The position numbers and the translations under genes were made by a program. Positions 8,207-17,700 of a stretch of DNA of 64,000 nucleotides are shown in pieces. The DNA comes from a bacterium (lineage in GTDB: Bacteria; Oederibacteriota; CAKKQC01). The notes below the pieces were generated by a model, which worked only from the letters and a program-made list of their open reading frames with translations, ran no database searches and was not told the origin of the DNA. The number at the start of each line of letters is the position of its first letter. The first letter of the stretch is position 1. The stretch lies in assembly GCA_919901855.1 (NCBI GenBank), contig CAKKQC010000023.1, forward strand, positions 1 to 64,000, written 5' to 3'.

Positions 8207-8587
8207 TTATTGGGCTCCGACCTGCTTGACGGTCGTTACCGCGCTGCGCGAGACTGTGACGCGCACACCCTGCGCGATCTCGAGGACGACCGTCCTGTCC
8301 GCCTCCTTGAACTCCACTATGGTCCCGTGCAGCCCGCCCGAGGTCACCACCCGGTCGCCCTTCTTGAGGGCCGCCAGCATCCGCTCGAGCTCCTTCTGCT
8401 GCTTGCGCTGGGGCGCGATGAGGAGGAAGTAGAAGACGACGAAGATCAGCGCGAACGGAATCAGGGACGTGAGCATGGCCCCCCCGGAGGGGGCTTGACG
8501 CATGGGAGCCCCCGTCGCACCGGCGGCCGGAGCGGTCGCGGGTGAGGCAGGCGCTGCCGCGTTCAGATGCAAACCGGAAAGATTCAT
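8207..8587 (-). CDS. yajC: Preprotein translocase accessory subunit YajC
   Basis: 126 aa. A low-complexity Ala/Pro/Gly N-terminus (1-35) precedes one membrane helix (~37-56, ending LLIAPQRKQQKE, typical of YajC) and a small basic cytoplasmic beta domain (KKGDRVVTSGGLHGTIVEF). YajC binds SecDF and is not essential in model species. The start is supported by GGAGG 8 bases upstream of the ATG. The long Ala/Pro tail before the helix is an extension not found in short YajC proteins. It begins the secDF block after the large GH42-like gene. Confidence 0.93.
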   Translation of the reverse strand: MNLSGLHLNAAAPASPATAPAAGATGAPMRQAPSGGAMLTSLIPFALIFVVFYFLLIAPQRKQQKELERMLAALKKGDRVVTSGGLHGTIVEFKEADRTVVLEIAQGVRVTVSRSAVTTVKQVGAQ

Positions 8588-8649
8588 GGACGAACCTCCA
8601 TCCCCTTGATCTCAGGTCGGAATACTCTACCCGAAACGGCCCACCCCCA
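8588..8649 (-). promoter_or_regulatory. Candidate promoter and leader of yajC-secDF
   Basis: The 62-bp gap after the GH42-like gene contains TAGAGT (8629-8624) and a GGAGG ribosome site near the yajC ATG. The leader would be about 30 nt. It is weaker than the other -10 candidates, and readthrough from the upstream operon is equally possible. Confidence 0.35.
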
Positions 8650-11600
8650 TCAAGGGAACAGGGCCAGAAGCCTCGTCTGGTACGGCGCCAGGGGCGCCTG
8701 GACGAGCCCGTTCGTCACCGCGAACTCGTCTCCCGACAGCAGATCGACGGCGGAAGACCCCGGCGGGACCACGATCTCGGCATCCCGGGCCCAGCTCGAG
8801 TTGCTCGCAACTATGATGAGCTTGCCGCGGGGAGACGCCCCCGCGTCCGGAGGTATCTCAAGGACGCCGACGCGGATCGGTGCCACGCGATCGAGCGGCA
8901 GGCCGAACTGGTCCCGGACGCCGTCGATCTCGCCGCGGCCCAGGTGCGGCAGGCCTTTCTGGGTCGCCAGCACGATCTCGCGCGACCGCGCGATCTCGGT
9001 GGACGACGCCCCCGCGGCGAGCGCCAACCGGGCCTGATCGGCGAGGAACGCCGGGCTGATCGGCGCTTGCACGAGCCTTGCCGGCGGCAGCGCGCCCGCG
9101 CGTTCGAGCAGGCCGCGCAGGTTCATGGAACAGAACAGCGCGTTGAGATGATGGCTCCTCCGGCCCATCCTTAGCTCGCGGAGTTCCGGCCGCGGGACCT
9201 TGAGGCTCTTGAGCGAGGTCAGGTATTCCCCCCAGATACCGATGCGCGGGAAGATCGCCGTCTGTCCCCGCCCCGTCGAGCGCAGGGTGATCGCGGGAAC
9301 CTCCTGGCCGGGCTTCCCTCCCGTGTAGACCGCGAGGACCTCGGTCCCGGGCCGCGCGCGCACACGATACGACCCGCTGTAGAACGAGAGGCTGAACATG
9401 GCGTTCTTCGTCATCTGGGTGAAGAGCGGCAAGTCCGTGACCCCCACCGTCATGTCGTCCTTCCGGGGCCGCTCGGCCGACTCGCTCGTCAGCCCGAAGA
9501 GCTCGTCCAGCCCGTCCGGCATCGGGCGACGCGGCTTGCCGTCCTCGGTCTCGCTCGCGAGAAAAGTGTCGGCGACGAGCAGACCGCCCCGCGCCACGAA
9601 CGCCTTGAGCGCGGCGACGGACGCGACGGGGAGCCTGGTTACGTGCGGGGCGAAGATCACGTCGTAGGGCACCGGTCCGGCTGTCAGGCTCCGTTCGGTC
9701 AGGATCCCGACGTCGTGAATGCCCGCGAGCGCGAGGATGCTCAGGAACGCGAGCGGGTGATAGCTCTCGGGATCCTCGAACAGCAGGGTCCGCCACGAGA
9801 TCAGGAGCCCGTACCGCGGCGATGCCGGGCGGGCGGCCGCGAGCCACGGCCCGATGGTGCGCAGCGCCCCCCCGATCTCGAGCGCCGCCAGGCCCTCGTC
9901 CGAGATGGTGAGCGCCGTCGATCCCTCTCGCGGCGCGAGGGCCAGCGAGCTCGCTCCGTGCCGCCCCGACCACCCGCGGAGGAAGAATCCGCGCGCCCCG
10001 GACAGCACGGCGCTGGCCGCGTACGGCGCCGCGTACGCGACCGGGAATACATCCTCCCGGTCGTCGCCCCCCAGCACACCCCCGGCGTGGAACTCGTAGT
10101 CCGTGAGCCACACGGGGCGGGAAGGCCCCGATTCCCGGGCGATGCCGATCGCCAGATCCTGGAATCTCGTCAGGAGGGGGAACGGCACCGCGTCGGGCGC
10201 GAGATCCATCGCCACCGGCCCGGTCCCCGCCGCGCCGATCGCGTCCATCGCGACGCCGTCCGGGTCGAGCGGACCGGTCAGGGCCAGCTCGCCCATCTTG
10301 GGCGCCGCCACCAGGGAGGTCGCGGAACCGCCTCCCGCCTGGGCCAACACGCCCGCCTGCCAGCCCAGTCCGCCGGCCAGCGCCTCCGACCGGAACAGCA
10401 ACCAATCCGCGATGCGGTCCCGCGATCCCGCGTACCGGCTCGCCGTCAGGCCCTGGTCCACCCGGATCGCGTCCGGGCCCGGCGGTTCCGCCTTCTCGAA
10501 CGTAGCGGGCGCGCCCTTCCCCCAGGCTTTCCGGAGCGCCTCAGGTGTGCCGTATTTGTCCTTCAGCCAGAGCCGGAAGAGCGCCGCGTATTCGGGATTA
10601 TGACCAAGGAGTCCCGGCTTCTCCAGGTGCCGCATCGCATCCGGCCCCTCGCCGAGCGATGGGTGCTGGGACAGCAGCCAGCCGCCGAATCCCGGACGCC
10701 CCGCGACATGGGCCGCGAGGGAGGTCAGACTCGTCCGCCAGGACCCGAGCCACCCCGGCTCCGCCGGAAGCGTCCGCGGATCCAGGAACGCGAACTTCCA
10801 GAACATGCCGTCGCAATCCCGCCCGCCCCCCCCGCCCGCGCGCGGGCGGGGGCCCTCCGGATGGGCCCGGAGATACCACGGCGTGAACCCCATGAGGGAC
10901 GTGGGGGAACCCGGCAACCGTCCCCCCACCCCCGCGTACTGCGGCCCGGACACGGCGTAGAGTCGCTGACCGTTGGCCGCCGCCGCCGCGAGCGCGCCGT
11001 CGGGAACGTTGAAGTCGTACCGCCCCGCTTCCGGCTCCCAGAGCCCCCACGGGAAGTCGATCTGGACGTCCTGCACGCCCCAGCGCGCGAGCCGGTCGAG
11101 CTGAAGGCCTATCGCGCCTGGTGCGGTAGGCCCACGGTACGCGAGCGAGACGCCGAACGGGAACGGCCATGGGGGGGTGGACGCGATCAGCGGGTCTCGC
11201 CGGAGGCCGTCGCGCCGCGCCAGCACGGTGGCGCGCCGGATCTCGTTGGCGGCATCCCGCAGGTGTCCCCAGCCCCGCCGCGACCAGCCTGCCTCGAGGT
11301 CCGTTAGCCCGGCGCCTTCGAGCCGGCGCGCCCGGTCGAGTGAGATGGCCGCGGTTTCCCAGAACCCTCCGGACACCCTGAGGGACTCCACCGTCACGGC
11401 AACCGCGCCGGCTTCCGTCCGGAACGCGCGGTCAAAGGCGGCCTGGGGCACCGCTTCGTCGCGCGGGAAGCGCGCCCCGATGATGGTGAAGGCTTCCTCG
11501 CGGGCGTCCCCGTACCCCGGCAGATATCCCGCCAGCTCGTGAAACGAGATGTCGTCGAACCACGAGGCACCGACAAAGTGGTCCGACCGGCACATGATCA

Positions 11601-12135
11601 CGGCCTGCGTCGCGCCCTCCGGCGGCTCGACCCGCGCCGCCACGATCACCCACGCGTTAGTCTCGGGGCCCGTCGATCCCGACACGGCGGGCGTCCATAC
11701 CTCGCGGAGGAGTCCCCCGCCGCCGTAGAAGCGGACCGCGAGCCGCACCTCGCCCGCCGAACGGTTCACGGCGACAAAGCCCGAGAGGAGATACGCCTTG
11801 CGGTCGTCAACGGCGACGGGAGCGGCCGACACCCAGCCCGTCCGCAGGCCCGAATCCTCGATCATGACCGCGTTGGACCCCGACGCCGGGCCGGTCCTCC
11901 GTCCGCCCGTGTTGTCCCAGGTGAACCGCCCCGACGCGCCCGGCTCGCTCCAGCGCGCCCACCCCGGCGGATTTGTGCCGTCGCTCGCCAGCTCCCCCGG
12001 CTCCACGCCCGGATTCACGGCCAGGTTCGGCCCCGTGGTCGCGAGCGTGGAATCCGCGACGGGGGATCCCGGGGCGAGCGCCCACGCGATCGAGACGACC
12101 GCGGCTGCCGCGCGACGCGCGCTACGGTCGGTCAT
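8650..12135 (-). CDS. Large secreted GH42-like protein, possibly inactive
   Basis: 1161 aa from the ATG at 12135, which overlaps the tgt stop as ATGA; a longer frame to 12213 is less likely because the chosen start leads directly into a signal peptide (RRAAAAVVSIAWALAPGSPVA). A jelly-roll carbohydrate-binding-like region (~35-205) and a linker precede a TIM barrel (~320-640) with GH42 features, e.g. FRLWLKDKYGTPEALRKAWG. A flavodoxin-like domain resembling the GH42 trimerisation domain follows (DVIFAPHVTRLP...ARGGLLVAD). Where GH42 enzymes usually have a W-x-x-x-N-E pair at strand 4 this protein reads GGWLLSQHPSLGE. The acid/base residue may therefore be absent and the protein may only bind sugar. 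Unusual position between tgt and yajC. Confidence 0.6.
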   Translation of the reverse strand: MTDRSARRAAAAVVSIAWALAPGSPVADSTLATTGPNLAVNPGVEPGELASDGTNPPGWARWSEPGASGRFTWDNTGGRRTGPASGSNAVMIEDSGLRTGWVSAAPVAVDDRKAYLLSGFVAVNRSAGEVRLAVRFYGGGGLLREVWTPAVSGSTGPETNAWVIVAARVEPPEGATQAVIMCRSDHFVGASWFDDISFHELAGYLPGYGDAREEAFTIIGARFPRDEAVPQAAFDRAFRTEAGAVAVTVESLRVSGGFWETAAISLDRARRLEGAGLTDLEAGWSRRGWGHLRDAANEIRRATVLARRDGLRRDPLIASTPPWPFPFGVSLAYRGPTAPGAIGLQLDRLARWGVQDVQIDFPWGLWEPEAGRYDFNVPDGALAAAAANGQRLYAVSGPQYAGVGGRLPGSPTSLMGFTPWYLRAHPEGPRPRAGGGGGRDCDGMFWKFAFLDPRTLPAEPGWLGSWRTSLTSLAAHVAGRPGFGGWLLSQHPSLGEGPDAMRHLEKPGLLGHNPEYAALFRLWLKDKYGTPEALRKAWGKGAPATFEKAEPPGPDAIRVDQGLTASRYAGSRDRIADWLLFRSEALAGGLGWQAGVLAQAGGGSATSLVAAPKMGELALTGPLDPDGVAMDAIGAAGTGPVAMDLAPDAVPFPLLTRFQDLAIGIARESGPSRPVWLTDYEFHAGGVLGGDDREDVFPVAYAAPYAASAVLSGARGFFLRGWSGRHGASSLALAPREGSTALTISDEGLAALEIGGALRTIGPWLAAARPASPRYGLLISWRTLLFEDPESYHPLAFLSILALAGIHDVGILTERSLTAGPVPYDVIFAPHVTRLPVASVAALKAFVARGGLLVADTFLASETEDGKPRRPMPDGLDELFGLTSESAERPRKDDMTVGVTDLPLFTQMTKNAMFSLSFYSGSYRVRARPGTEVLAVYTGGKPGQEVPAITLRSTGRGQTAIFPRIGIWGEYLTSLKSLKVPRPELRELRMGRRSHHLNALFCSMNLRGLLERAGALPPARLVQAPISPAFLADQARLALAAGASSTEIARSREIVLATQKGLPHLGRGEIDGVRDQFGLPLDRVAPIRVGVLEIPPDAGASPRGKLIIVASNSSWARDAEIVVPPGSSAVDLLSGDEFAVTNGLVQAPLAPYQTRLLALFP

Positions 12136-13283
12136 GCGGACTCCGCGGCGCCAAGGGCGCTGCCGCCGGCGAAGTCGCCGGGGCGCCACACGGCTTTCAG
12201 CGCGGACCGCCACGCCGCGAACCGGCCTTCAAGCACGGCTTCCCGCGCCTCCTTGAGGAGGTCCCGCATGTAGGCGAGGTTGTGCAGCGTGAGGAGGCGC
12301 AGGCCCGCTAGCTCGTTGGCATGGATGAGGTGGCGGAGGTACGCGCGGCCGTACCGGCGGCAGGCCGGGCAGGCGCACGCGGGATCGACTGGCCCGTCTT
12401 CCGACGCGGCCGCGTGGTTGCGGATCACGACGCGGCCCGCCCGGGTCAGCGCGAGCCCGTTGCGCGCGACCCGGGTGGGAAACACGCAGTCGAACAGGTC
12501 GACCCCCGCCGCGATCGCGTCCGCCACATCTCCCGGTTCCCCCACACCCATGAGATACCGCACCTTCCCCTCCGGAAGCAACGGCGCAGTGAAGTCGAGG
12601 GTTTTCAGCATCGCGGGCTTGGGCTCGCCGACGGAAAGACCGCCAATGGCGAACCCGTCGAACGGGAGGCTCGCTACCTCGCCTACGCTGCGCTCGCGCA
12701 ACTCCAGGTCGACGGCCCCCTGCACGATCCCGAACAGGGCCCCCGTTCCCGAGCGGCGGGCCGCCACGGCGCGCCTCGCCCAGGCCGTCGTCCTCGCCAC
12801 TGAGGCCTCCGCCGCCTCCCGCGTACACCCCGCGGGCGGGCACTCGTCGAGGACCATCGCCAAGTCCGACCCGAAGGATTCCTGTAGCCCCATGACGCTC
12901 TCGGGGGTGAACATCCGCGTCACGCCATCCAGGGGCGACTGGAAAGTCGCGCCCTCGTCCGTGATCTTCCGGAACTGCGCGAGGCTCATGACCTGGAATC
13001 CGCCCGAATCGGTCGCGATGAGCCCCGGCCAACCGATGAACTTGTGGAGGCCCCCGGCGCGCGCGATCGCGTCCACGCCCGGCCGCACCGCGAGGTGGTA
13101 GCTGTTGCACATGATCAGCCGGAACCCCAGTTCCTCCACGTCCTCGTGCGAAGCCGCCTTCACGGCGCCCTGGGTCGCCACGGGCATGAACGCGGGCGTG
13201 GGCACTTCGCCGCGCGGCAGGACCATGACGCCCGCGCGCGCCGCTCCGTCGCGGCCATCGAGGCGGAATCCGGGAGGCGTCAC
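12132..13283 (-). CDS. tgt: Queuine tRNA-ribosyltransferase (TGT)
   Basis: 383 aa, full length. Exchanges guanine-34 for preQ1 in tRNAs with GUN anticodons, an early step of queuosine synthesis. The proton-acceptor aspartate is in TDSGGFQ (D92), the nucleophile in DLFDCVFPTR (D265), and the zinc site is C303-x-C305-x2-C308 with H321. The start is GTG at 13283, overlapping the queA stop as GTGA. It is followed by the GH42-like gene with an ATGA overlap. Placement right after queA matches the usual queuosine operon. Confidence 0.95.
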   Translation of the reverse strand: MTPPGFRLDGRDGAARAGVMVLPRGEVPTPAFMPVATQGAVKAASHEDVEELGFRLIMCNSYHLAVRPGVDAIARAGGLHKFIGWPGLIATDSGGFQVMSLAQFRKITDEGATFQSPLDGVTRMFTPESVMGLQESFGSDLAMVLDECPPAGCTREAAEASVARTTAWARRAVAARRSGTGALFGIVQGAVDLELRERSVGEVASLPFDGFAIGGLSVGEPKPAMLKTLDFTAPLLPEGKVRYLMGVGEPGDVADAIAAGVDLFDCVFPTRVARNGLALTRAGRVVIRNHAAASEDGPVDPACACPACRRYGRAYLRHLIHANELAGLRLLTLHNLAYMRDLLKEAREAVLEGRFAAWRSALKAVWRPGDFAGGSALGAAESA

Positions 13284-14338
13284 GTGATCAGCATCGCGTC
13301 ACCGTAACTCAGGAACCGGTATCCGGCCTCGACCGCCTCCGCGTAGGCGCGGCGGACGTCGGCCAATCCCGCGAATGCCGCCACGAGGGCGAGCGGAGTC
13401 GACCGCGGCAGGTGAAAATTGGTCACGAGCGCGCCCACGACCCGGAAAGCGTAGCCCGGGCGGATGAAGATCGCGGTCTCGCCACGCGCGGGCCCGTCAC
13501 CCGCCAGCCCCTCGGGCCCCAGCGTCTCGAGCACCCGGACGGACGTGGTCCCCACCGCCACGATGCGGCGTCCGCCGCGGAGCGCGGCGCAGAGCGCGCC
13601 GCGCTCCGATTCCCCCACCTCGAACGTCTCCCCATCCATGACATGGTCCTCGAGCCGCTCGGCCGTAACGGGGCGGAACGTCCCGGGCCCGACGTGCAGG
13701 AGGACCCGGACCGTCTCGATCCCGGCCGAAGCGAGCTCACGGAGGATCGCCTCGGTCAGGTGAAGCCCCGCCGTGGGCGCGGCCACGGATCCGGGCACGC
13801 GCGCGTACACGGTCTGGTACCGCTCCACGTCGAGCGCCCGGAGTCGCGCCTGGCCGTCCGTCCCGTCCCGCCGGATATAGGGCGGCAATGGCATCTCCCC
13901 CATGGTCGCGGGCAGTCCCCCGGGGACGGGGTCGAGCTCGCGGATCGTCCAGCGCCCCGACGGCTCGCGGCCCTCGATCACGGCGATCGCGCGGACGCGA
14001 TCACTCACGTGTGCGAGGCGCAGACCCGCGCGGACCCGGCCGGCCGGGTTGAGAAAGGTCTCCCAGCGCCCGCCCCCCAGGTCCCGGAGCAGGAGCGCTT
14101 CGACGCCCCCGCCGGTTCCCTCCTTGACGAGGCGCAGGCGGGCGGGAATGACCCGGGATTCGTTGAGCACGAGGCAGTCCCCGGCGCGCAGGAGGCCAGG
14201 CAGGTCGTCGAATCCGCGATGCGTGACGCCCCCGGACGCGCGATCCAGCACCAGGAGGCGCGAGGCCTCCCGGCGGGCGGCGGGCTCCTGGGCGATGAGG
14301 TCCCGCGGCAATGCGTAGTCGAGCTCGCTGAGATTCAT
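13280..14338 (-). CDS. queA: S-adenosylmethionine:tRNA ribosyltransferase-isomerase QueA
   Basis: 352 aa from the ATG at 14338. The protein begins MNLSELDYALPRDLIAQEPAARREASRLLVLD, a typical QueA N-terminus, so an upstream extension of the frame (to 14539) is not used. It transfers and rearranges the ribosyl group of SAM onto preQ1 in tRNA to give epoxyqueuosine. Family motifs include NESRVIPARL, PTAGLHLT and the C-terminal FHLPRSTPLALVAAFAG. It overlaps tgt by four bases (GTGA). I found no preQ1 riboswitch upstream, only a GC-rich hairpin. Confidence 0.95.
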   Translation of the reverse strand: MNLSELDYALPRDLIAQEPAARREASRLLVLDRASGGVTHRGFDDLPGLLRAGDCLVLNESRVIPARLRLVKEGTGGGVEALLLRDLGGGRWETFLNPAGRVRAGLRLAHVSDRVRAIAVIEGREPSGRWTIRELDPVPGGLPATMGEMPLPPYIRRDGTDGQARLRALDVERYQTVYARVPGSVAAPTAGLHLTEAILRELASAGIETVRVLLHVGPGTFRPVTAERLEDHVMDGETFEVGESERGALCAALRGGRRIVAVGTTSVRVLETLGPEGLAGDGPARGETAIFIRPGYAFRVVGALVTNFHLPRSTPLALVAAFAGLADVRRAYAEAVEAGYRFLSYGDAMLIT

Positions 14339-14367
14339 GGGTGGACGGGGAGGGGAAAGACCCTTCA

Positions 14368-14386
14368 GGCCCGCGGCCAACGGGCC
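14368..14386 (-). terminator. GC-rich hairpin upstream of queA
   Basis: GGCCCG (14368-14373 on the plus strand) and CGGGCC (14381-14386) form a 6-bp stem with a 7-nt loop in the 61-bp gap between the small membrane-protein gene and queA. There is no T-run directly after it on the minus strand. It could be a weak terminator or just an RNA hairpin in the queA leader. Confidence 0.3.
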
Positions 14387-14399
14387 GCCGGCGCGCTGG

Positions 14400-14720
14400 T
14401 CACTTCGCGGCTTCGGCCGCTTCCTGGTCCCCCGCGTAGCGGTCGTAGAGCCAGTCGAAGACGGAGACGGCGCTGAACCCGAGACCGAAGACGAGCAGTA
14501 TGAACTTGCACACCTGCCACATGACTTCGTCCGGCGCATCGCCGAACTTGACCACCCCGGATACCGCGCAGTCGACGTAGACCGCGAGGCACAGGAGCAC
14601 GAGGAAGCCCCAGAAGATCAGGTTCACGTAGACGTATTCCATGAGCTTCGAGGTCTGGGGCGCGATGGGCTTGGGGCCTTGGCCCCTCTTCCCGTCCTTC
14701 GGAACGTTCGACTGAACCAT
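14400..14720 (-). CDS. Small membrane protein, unknown
   Basis: 106 aa with a basic N-terminus (KDGKRGQGPKP) and two predicted membrane helices (~33-52 and ~70-90), separated by a short loop containing VKFGDAPDEVMW, and a short charged tail ending QEAAEAAK. I recognise no family. A TTGAGT/TAGAAT promoter candidate lies just before its ATG, so it may be the start of its own transcript and lead into queA-tgt 61 bp downstream. That would make it the first gene of the queuosine/secDF operon. Confidence 0.5.
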   Translation of the reverse strand: MVQSNVPKDGKRGQGPKPIAPQTSKLMEYVYVNLIFWGFLVLLCLAVYVDCAVSGVVKFGDAPDEVMWQVCKFILLVFGLGFSAVSVFDWLYDRYAGDQEAAEAAK

Positions 14721-14729
14721 ATCGGGACT

Positions 14730-14759
14730 ATTCTAACAGAGGGTCACGGAAGGACTCAA
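14730..14759 (-). promoter_or_regulatory. Candidate promoter TTGAGT-18-TAGAAT
   Basis: TTGAGT (14759-14754) and TAGAAT (14735-14730) on the minus strand, 18 bp apart, with 9 bases to the ATG at 14720. The -35 box overlaps the stop codon of the upstream propeller gene. Spacing to the ATG suggests a leaderless or nearly leaderless message. Confidence 0.5.
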
Positions 14760-17700
14760 AGGGCCTGCTCCGTGCCCTGGGGGGGCCGGGCGAACGCCCC
14801 TATCTCGCTCTCCAGCGACACCTCGTAGAGGCCGAAGGTGTCGGCCGGCGCGAGCGAGATGCGCCAGAAACGGTCCGGGGCCGCGTACACGATCCGCTGC
14901 CCGTCGACCGAGAAGGCGGGGGCCGAGACCCAGTGGGCGAACGGCACGAAGCCGCTCACGCCGGGGGTGTCCGGGAGCCCCGTGACGAGCATGAGGGTCC
15001 GCACCGGGAAGGGCGCCAACGCGGACATCCTCTCCTCGATCACCGCCATCCGGTTCTTGAAAGCGGCCCACCGGAGGGAGTGCAGGATCCCGCGCGACCG
15101 GAACACGATCGTCAGGTCCGACCCGTCGCCGTTCATGTAGAGGAGTTCGTCCGTGCCCCCGATGCGGTGCGCGACACAGACTATCGTCCCCCCGTCGACG
15201 GACAGTGCAACCTCGCGGACCATGTCGTAATCGGCCCAGCGGAACCCGGGCGCCGGGGGCTTCGGCGTCCAGAGCGGGCGGGTGATCCAGAGTTCGCGAA
15301 TTCTCGGCCGGTAACCGAAGAACCCCGCCACCTGCTGCGTGCGCCGCCGGAACCACTCGAGCCCGGCCCGGACCCCGTCGCGAATCCTCTCCAGGAACGA
15401 CAGCACGGCCTTGCCTTCCTCGGATGGGGAGTAGATGAGCGGAAGCTCGCGTTTCGCGGGGGCCGGAGTTATGAGCAGGGGCTTGCGGTCCGCGAGCGCG
15501 ATCGATACCAGGCGGGGGGTAGCTCCCCGGGCGACCGCGCAGACGAGGCGCTTCCCGTCTCCGGAAAGCGCCGGCCAGGCCAGCTTCCACGGAACCTCGA
15601 TCAGGCGGGTGGCGTCGCCCTTCTCCGCGGAAAGGCGCCACACCTGGGTGCCGCCCGGCACCGATGTCAGCACCAGCATGGAGCGCCCCGAGGGCTCCCA
15701 CCATGGCTGCACACCCGTGACGCGCATGCCCTGCAGCCGGCTGCGCCAGCGCCGCTTGCCGTCGATCCCGACGGACTCGACCACGGTATCCCGGCCCTCG
15801 GGCACCGCGATCGCGAGTCGCGCGGAGTCCGGCGAGAACCTCGGCGTCACGCCCGATGTCGGCAGCGGGTACGCGTTCGTCCGCCATTCGACCGTGGCAC
15901 CCTCCACGATCTCGAGCATCCCTCCGCCGCCGCTGGGCGAGCGTATGACGTAGGCCGCGTGGAGGCCGTCAGGCGCCCACTCGAGCCACCCCGGCGCGGC
16001 CGGGAATCCGCCCACCATGGGGTTGGTCGGGAACATGCCCATCGCCGCCTTCCCCCACGTCATGGCCGCGAACACGAGCGGCGGGAACAGGGCCAACTGC
16101 TGGAAAAGGAGGACGGCGATGCCCAGGACCAGACTGGCCCCGGTCCAGGTCCCCGCCCGGAGGCCCTTGAGGCTCCGGGCGAAGACGAGCCCTCCGACCG
16201 AACAGACGAGGAGGGACGGCACCAACGCGCCGTTCACCCACCAGAGCCAGGAGCCGGTGCCCGATAACACCAGTGCCACCCCCGTCCAGAAAGCGTCGCG
16301 GCGCAGGGCCCACTCGAACCGGATGATGCGGATCCAGTGCATGATGCACCAGAACGCCACGAGCGCGGCCACGGGGTAGAGCGCGAGTTCGTTCGCGGTC
16401 GTGGCCACCAGGGGCCGGTCCTTCCAGGACATCCATTGACCGGCGTAGAACGCGGCCATCGCCAGGGCGCCCGCGGAAGCATGCTGAAGCGGACGAATCC
16501 GCCAGGCCTGGTTGCCCGGCGACCGCTGCCACCGCGCGGCGCGCGCGAGGAACGCGAAGGCCAGAAATACCGCCGAGAGCCCCAGCCGGCCGGCGAGCGC
16601 CCGGTACCGGGGATCGAGCCAGTCGGAAGGGAAATCCGGCGCCGGGGGAAACCACCCCGCGGGGTCGAAGAAGGAACCCCAGTTGGTGAGCGGTTCGGCC
16701 AGCCCGGGCCGGAGACGCCAGACAACTCCTCCCTCGGCGAAGAAGAGTTCGCCGGCATTCCCGGCGACCGCGGTCACTGAATGGCCCGGGAGAACGGGAC
16801 GCACGCTCGTCCGGGCCCGGTCCAGCTCCAGCATGGTTCCCCGCGAGGTTACGGCTATCACCCGGCCCCCCGCCACCCCCACAAGGTCCACCGCGGGCTC
16901 CCCTTCCGGCCAGCCCTTCGGTATGAGCGGTTGCCAACCGGAAACCGCCACGAGGGCCAGACCCCGGTCGGTCAACCCGAGGGCCGCGTCATCGCCGCTG
17001 GGGATCAACCGGCGCACCGGGTGACCCCGGAGCTCCACGGGCTCCCGGCAGGGCGTCCACTTCGCCCCGTCGGTTCGCACGACCCCGCCGGCATAGAGCC
17101 CGACCCAGACGGCGCCGCTCACACCCGCGGGGGCGAGCGAGGTCACGTACGGGCTGGCCAGTTCGGCCTTGAACCCGCGCCAGACCTTCCCGTCAAAGAC
17201 GAACAACCCATCCTTCGCGGTGCCGGCCCAGATCCGCCCCCGGGCATCCTGCGCCAGACAGGTGATGTGCACGCGCCCCGGCGTCCCCTTTCCCGGCACT
17301 TTCCGCATCGCCTTTCCGTCGTGATAGGCCAGCCCGCGCCCCGTCCCGATCCAGGTCACTGTGCCCGTCGGCAAAATCGCGGTGACGGTGCGGGAAGGCA
17401 GGTACCGGCGAATGCGCTGCCAGGGCTTCATCCGTCGGCCTTCGTGCAGGAGGGTCAGCTCCGCCGGCCCCGTGATCCAGAGATTCCGGCCGTCCACCTC
17501 CAGGTCTCTTATCGTCCCGAAGGACTCGATCCGGGGAGGGATGAAGTTCGCCCGGGTCGGCCAGCCGCCAAGCATCGTCCGCCAGGTGCGCGGCAGGAGC
17601 CAGCAGGACCAGACGAGCAGCGCGACCTCGAGAACCATGAACAGGCGCCTTGGCGACAGGGGAGGTTCCTTGGGTGGAGGCAGGGGCTTCCGCGGCGCGG

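Noticed and set aside
5740-8229. Long open frame antisense to secF, secD and yajC
   Set aside because: The sequence is rich in Arg, Asp, His and Pro as expected for the reverse reading of GC-rich coding DNA. The opposite strand encodes unmistakable SecF, SecD and YajC.
14339-14399. preQ1 riboswitch upstream of queA
   Set aside because: The 61-bp gap has a GC-rich hairpin but no A-rich tail or C-rich loop of the preQ1 classes.
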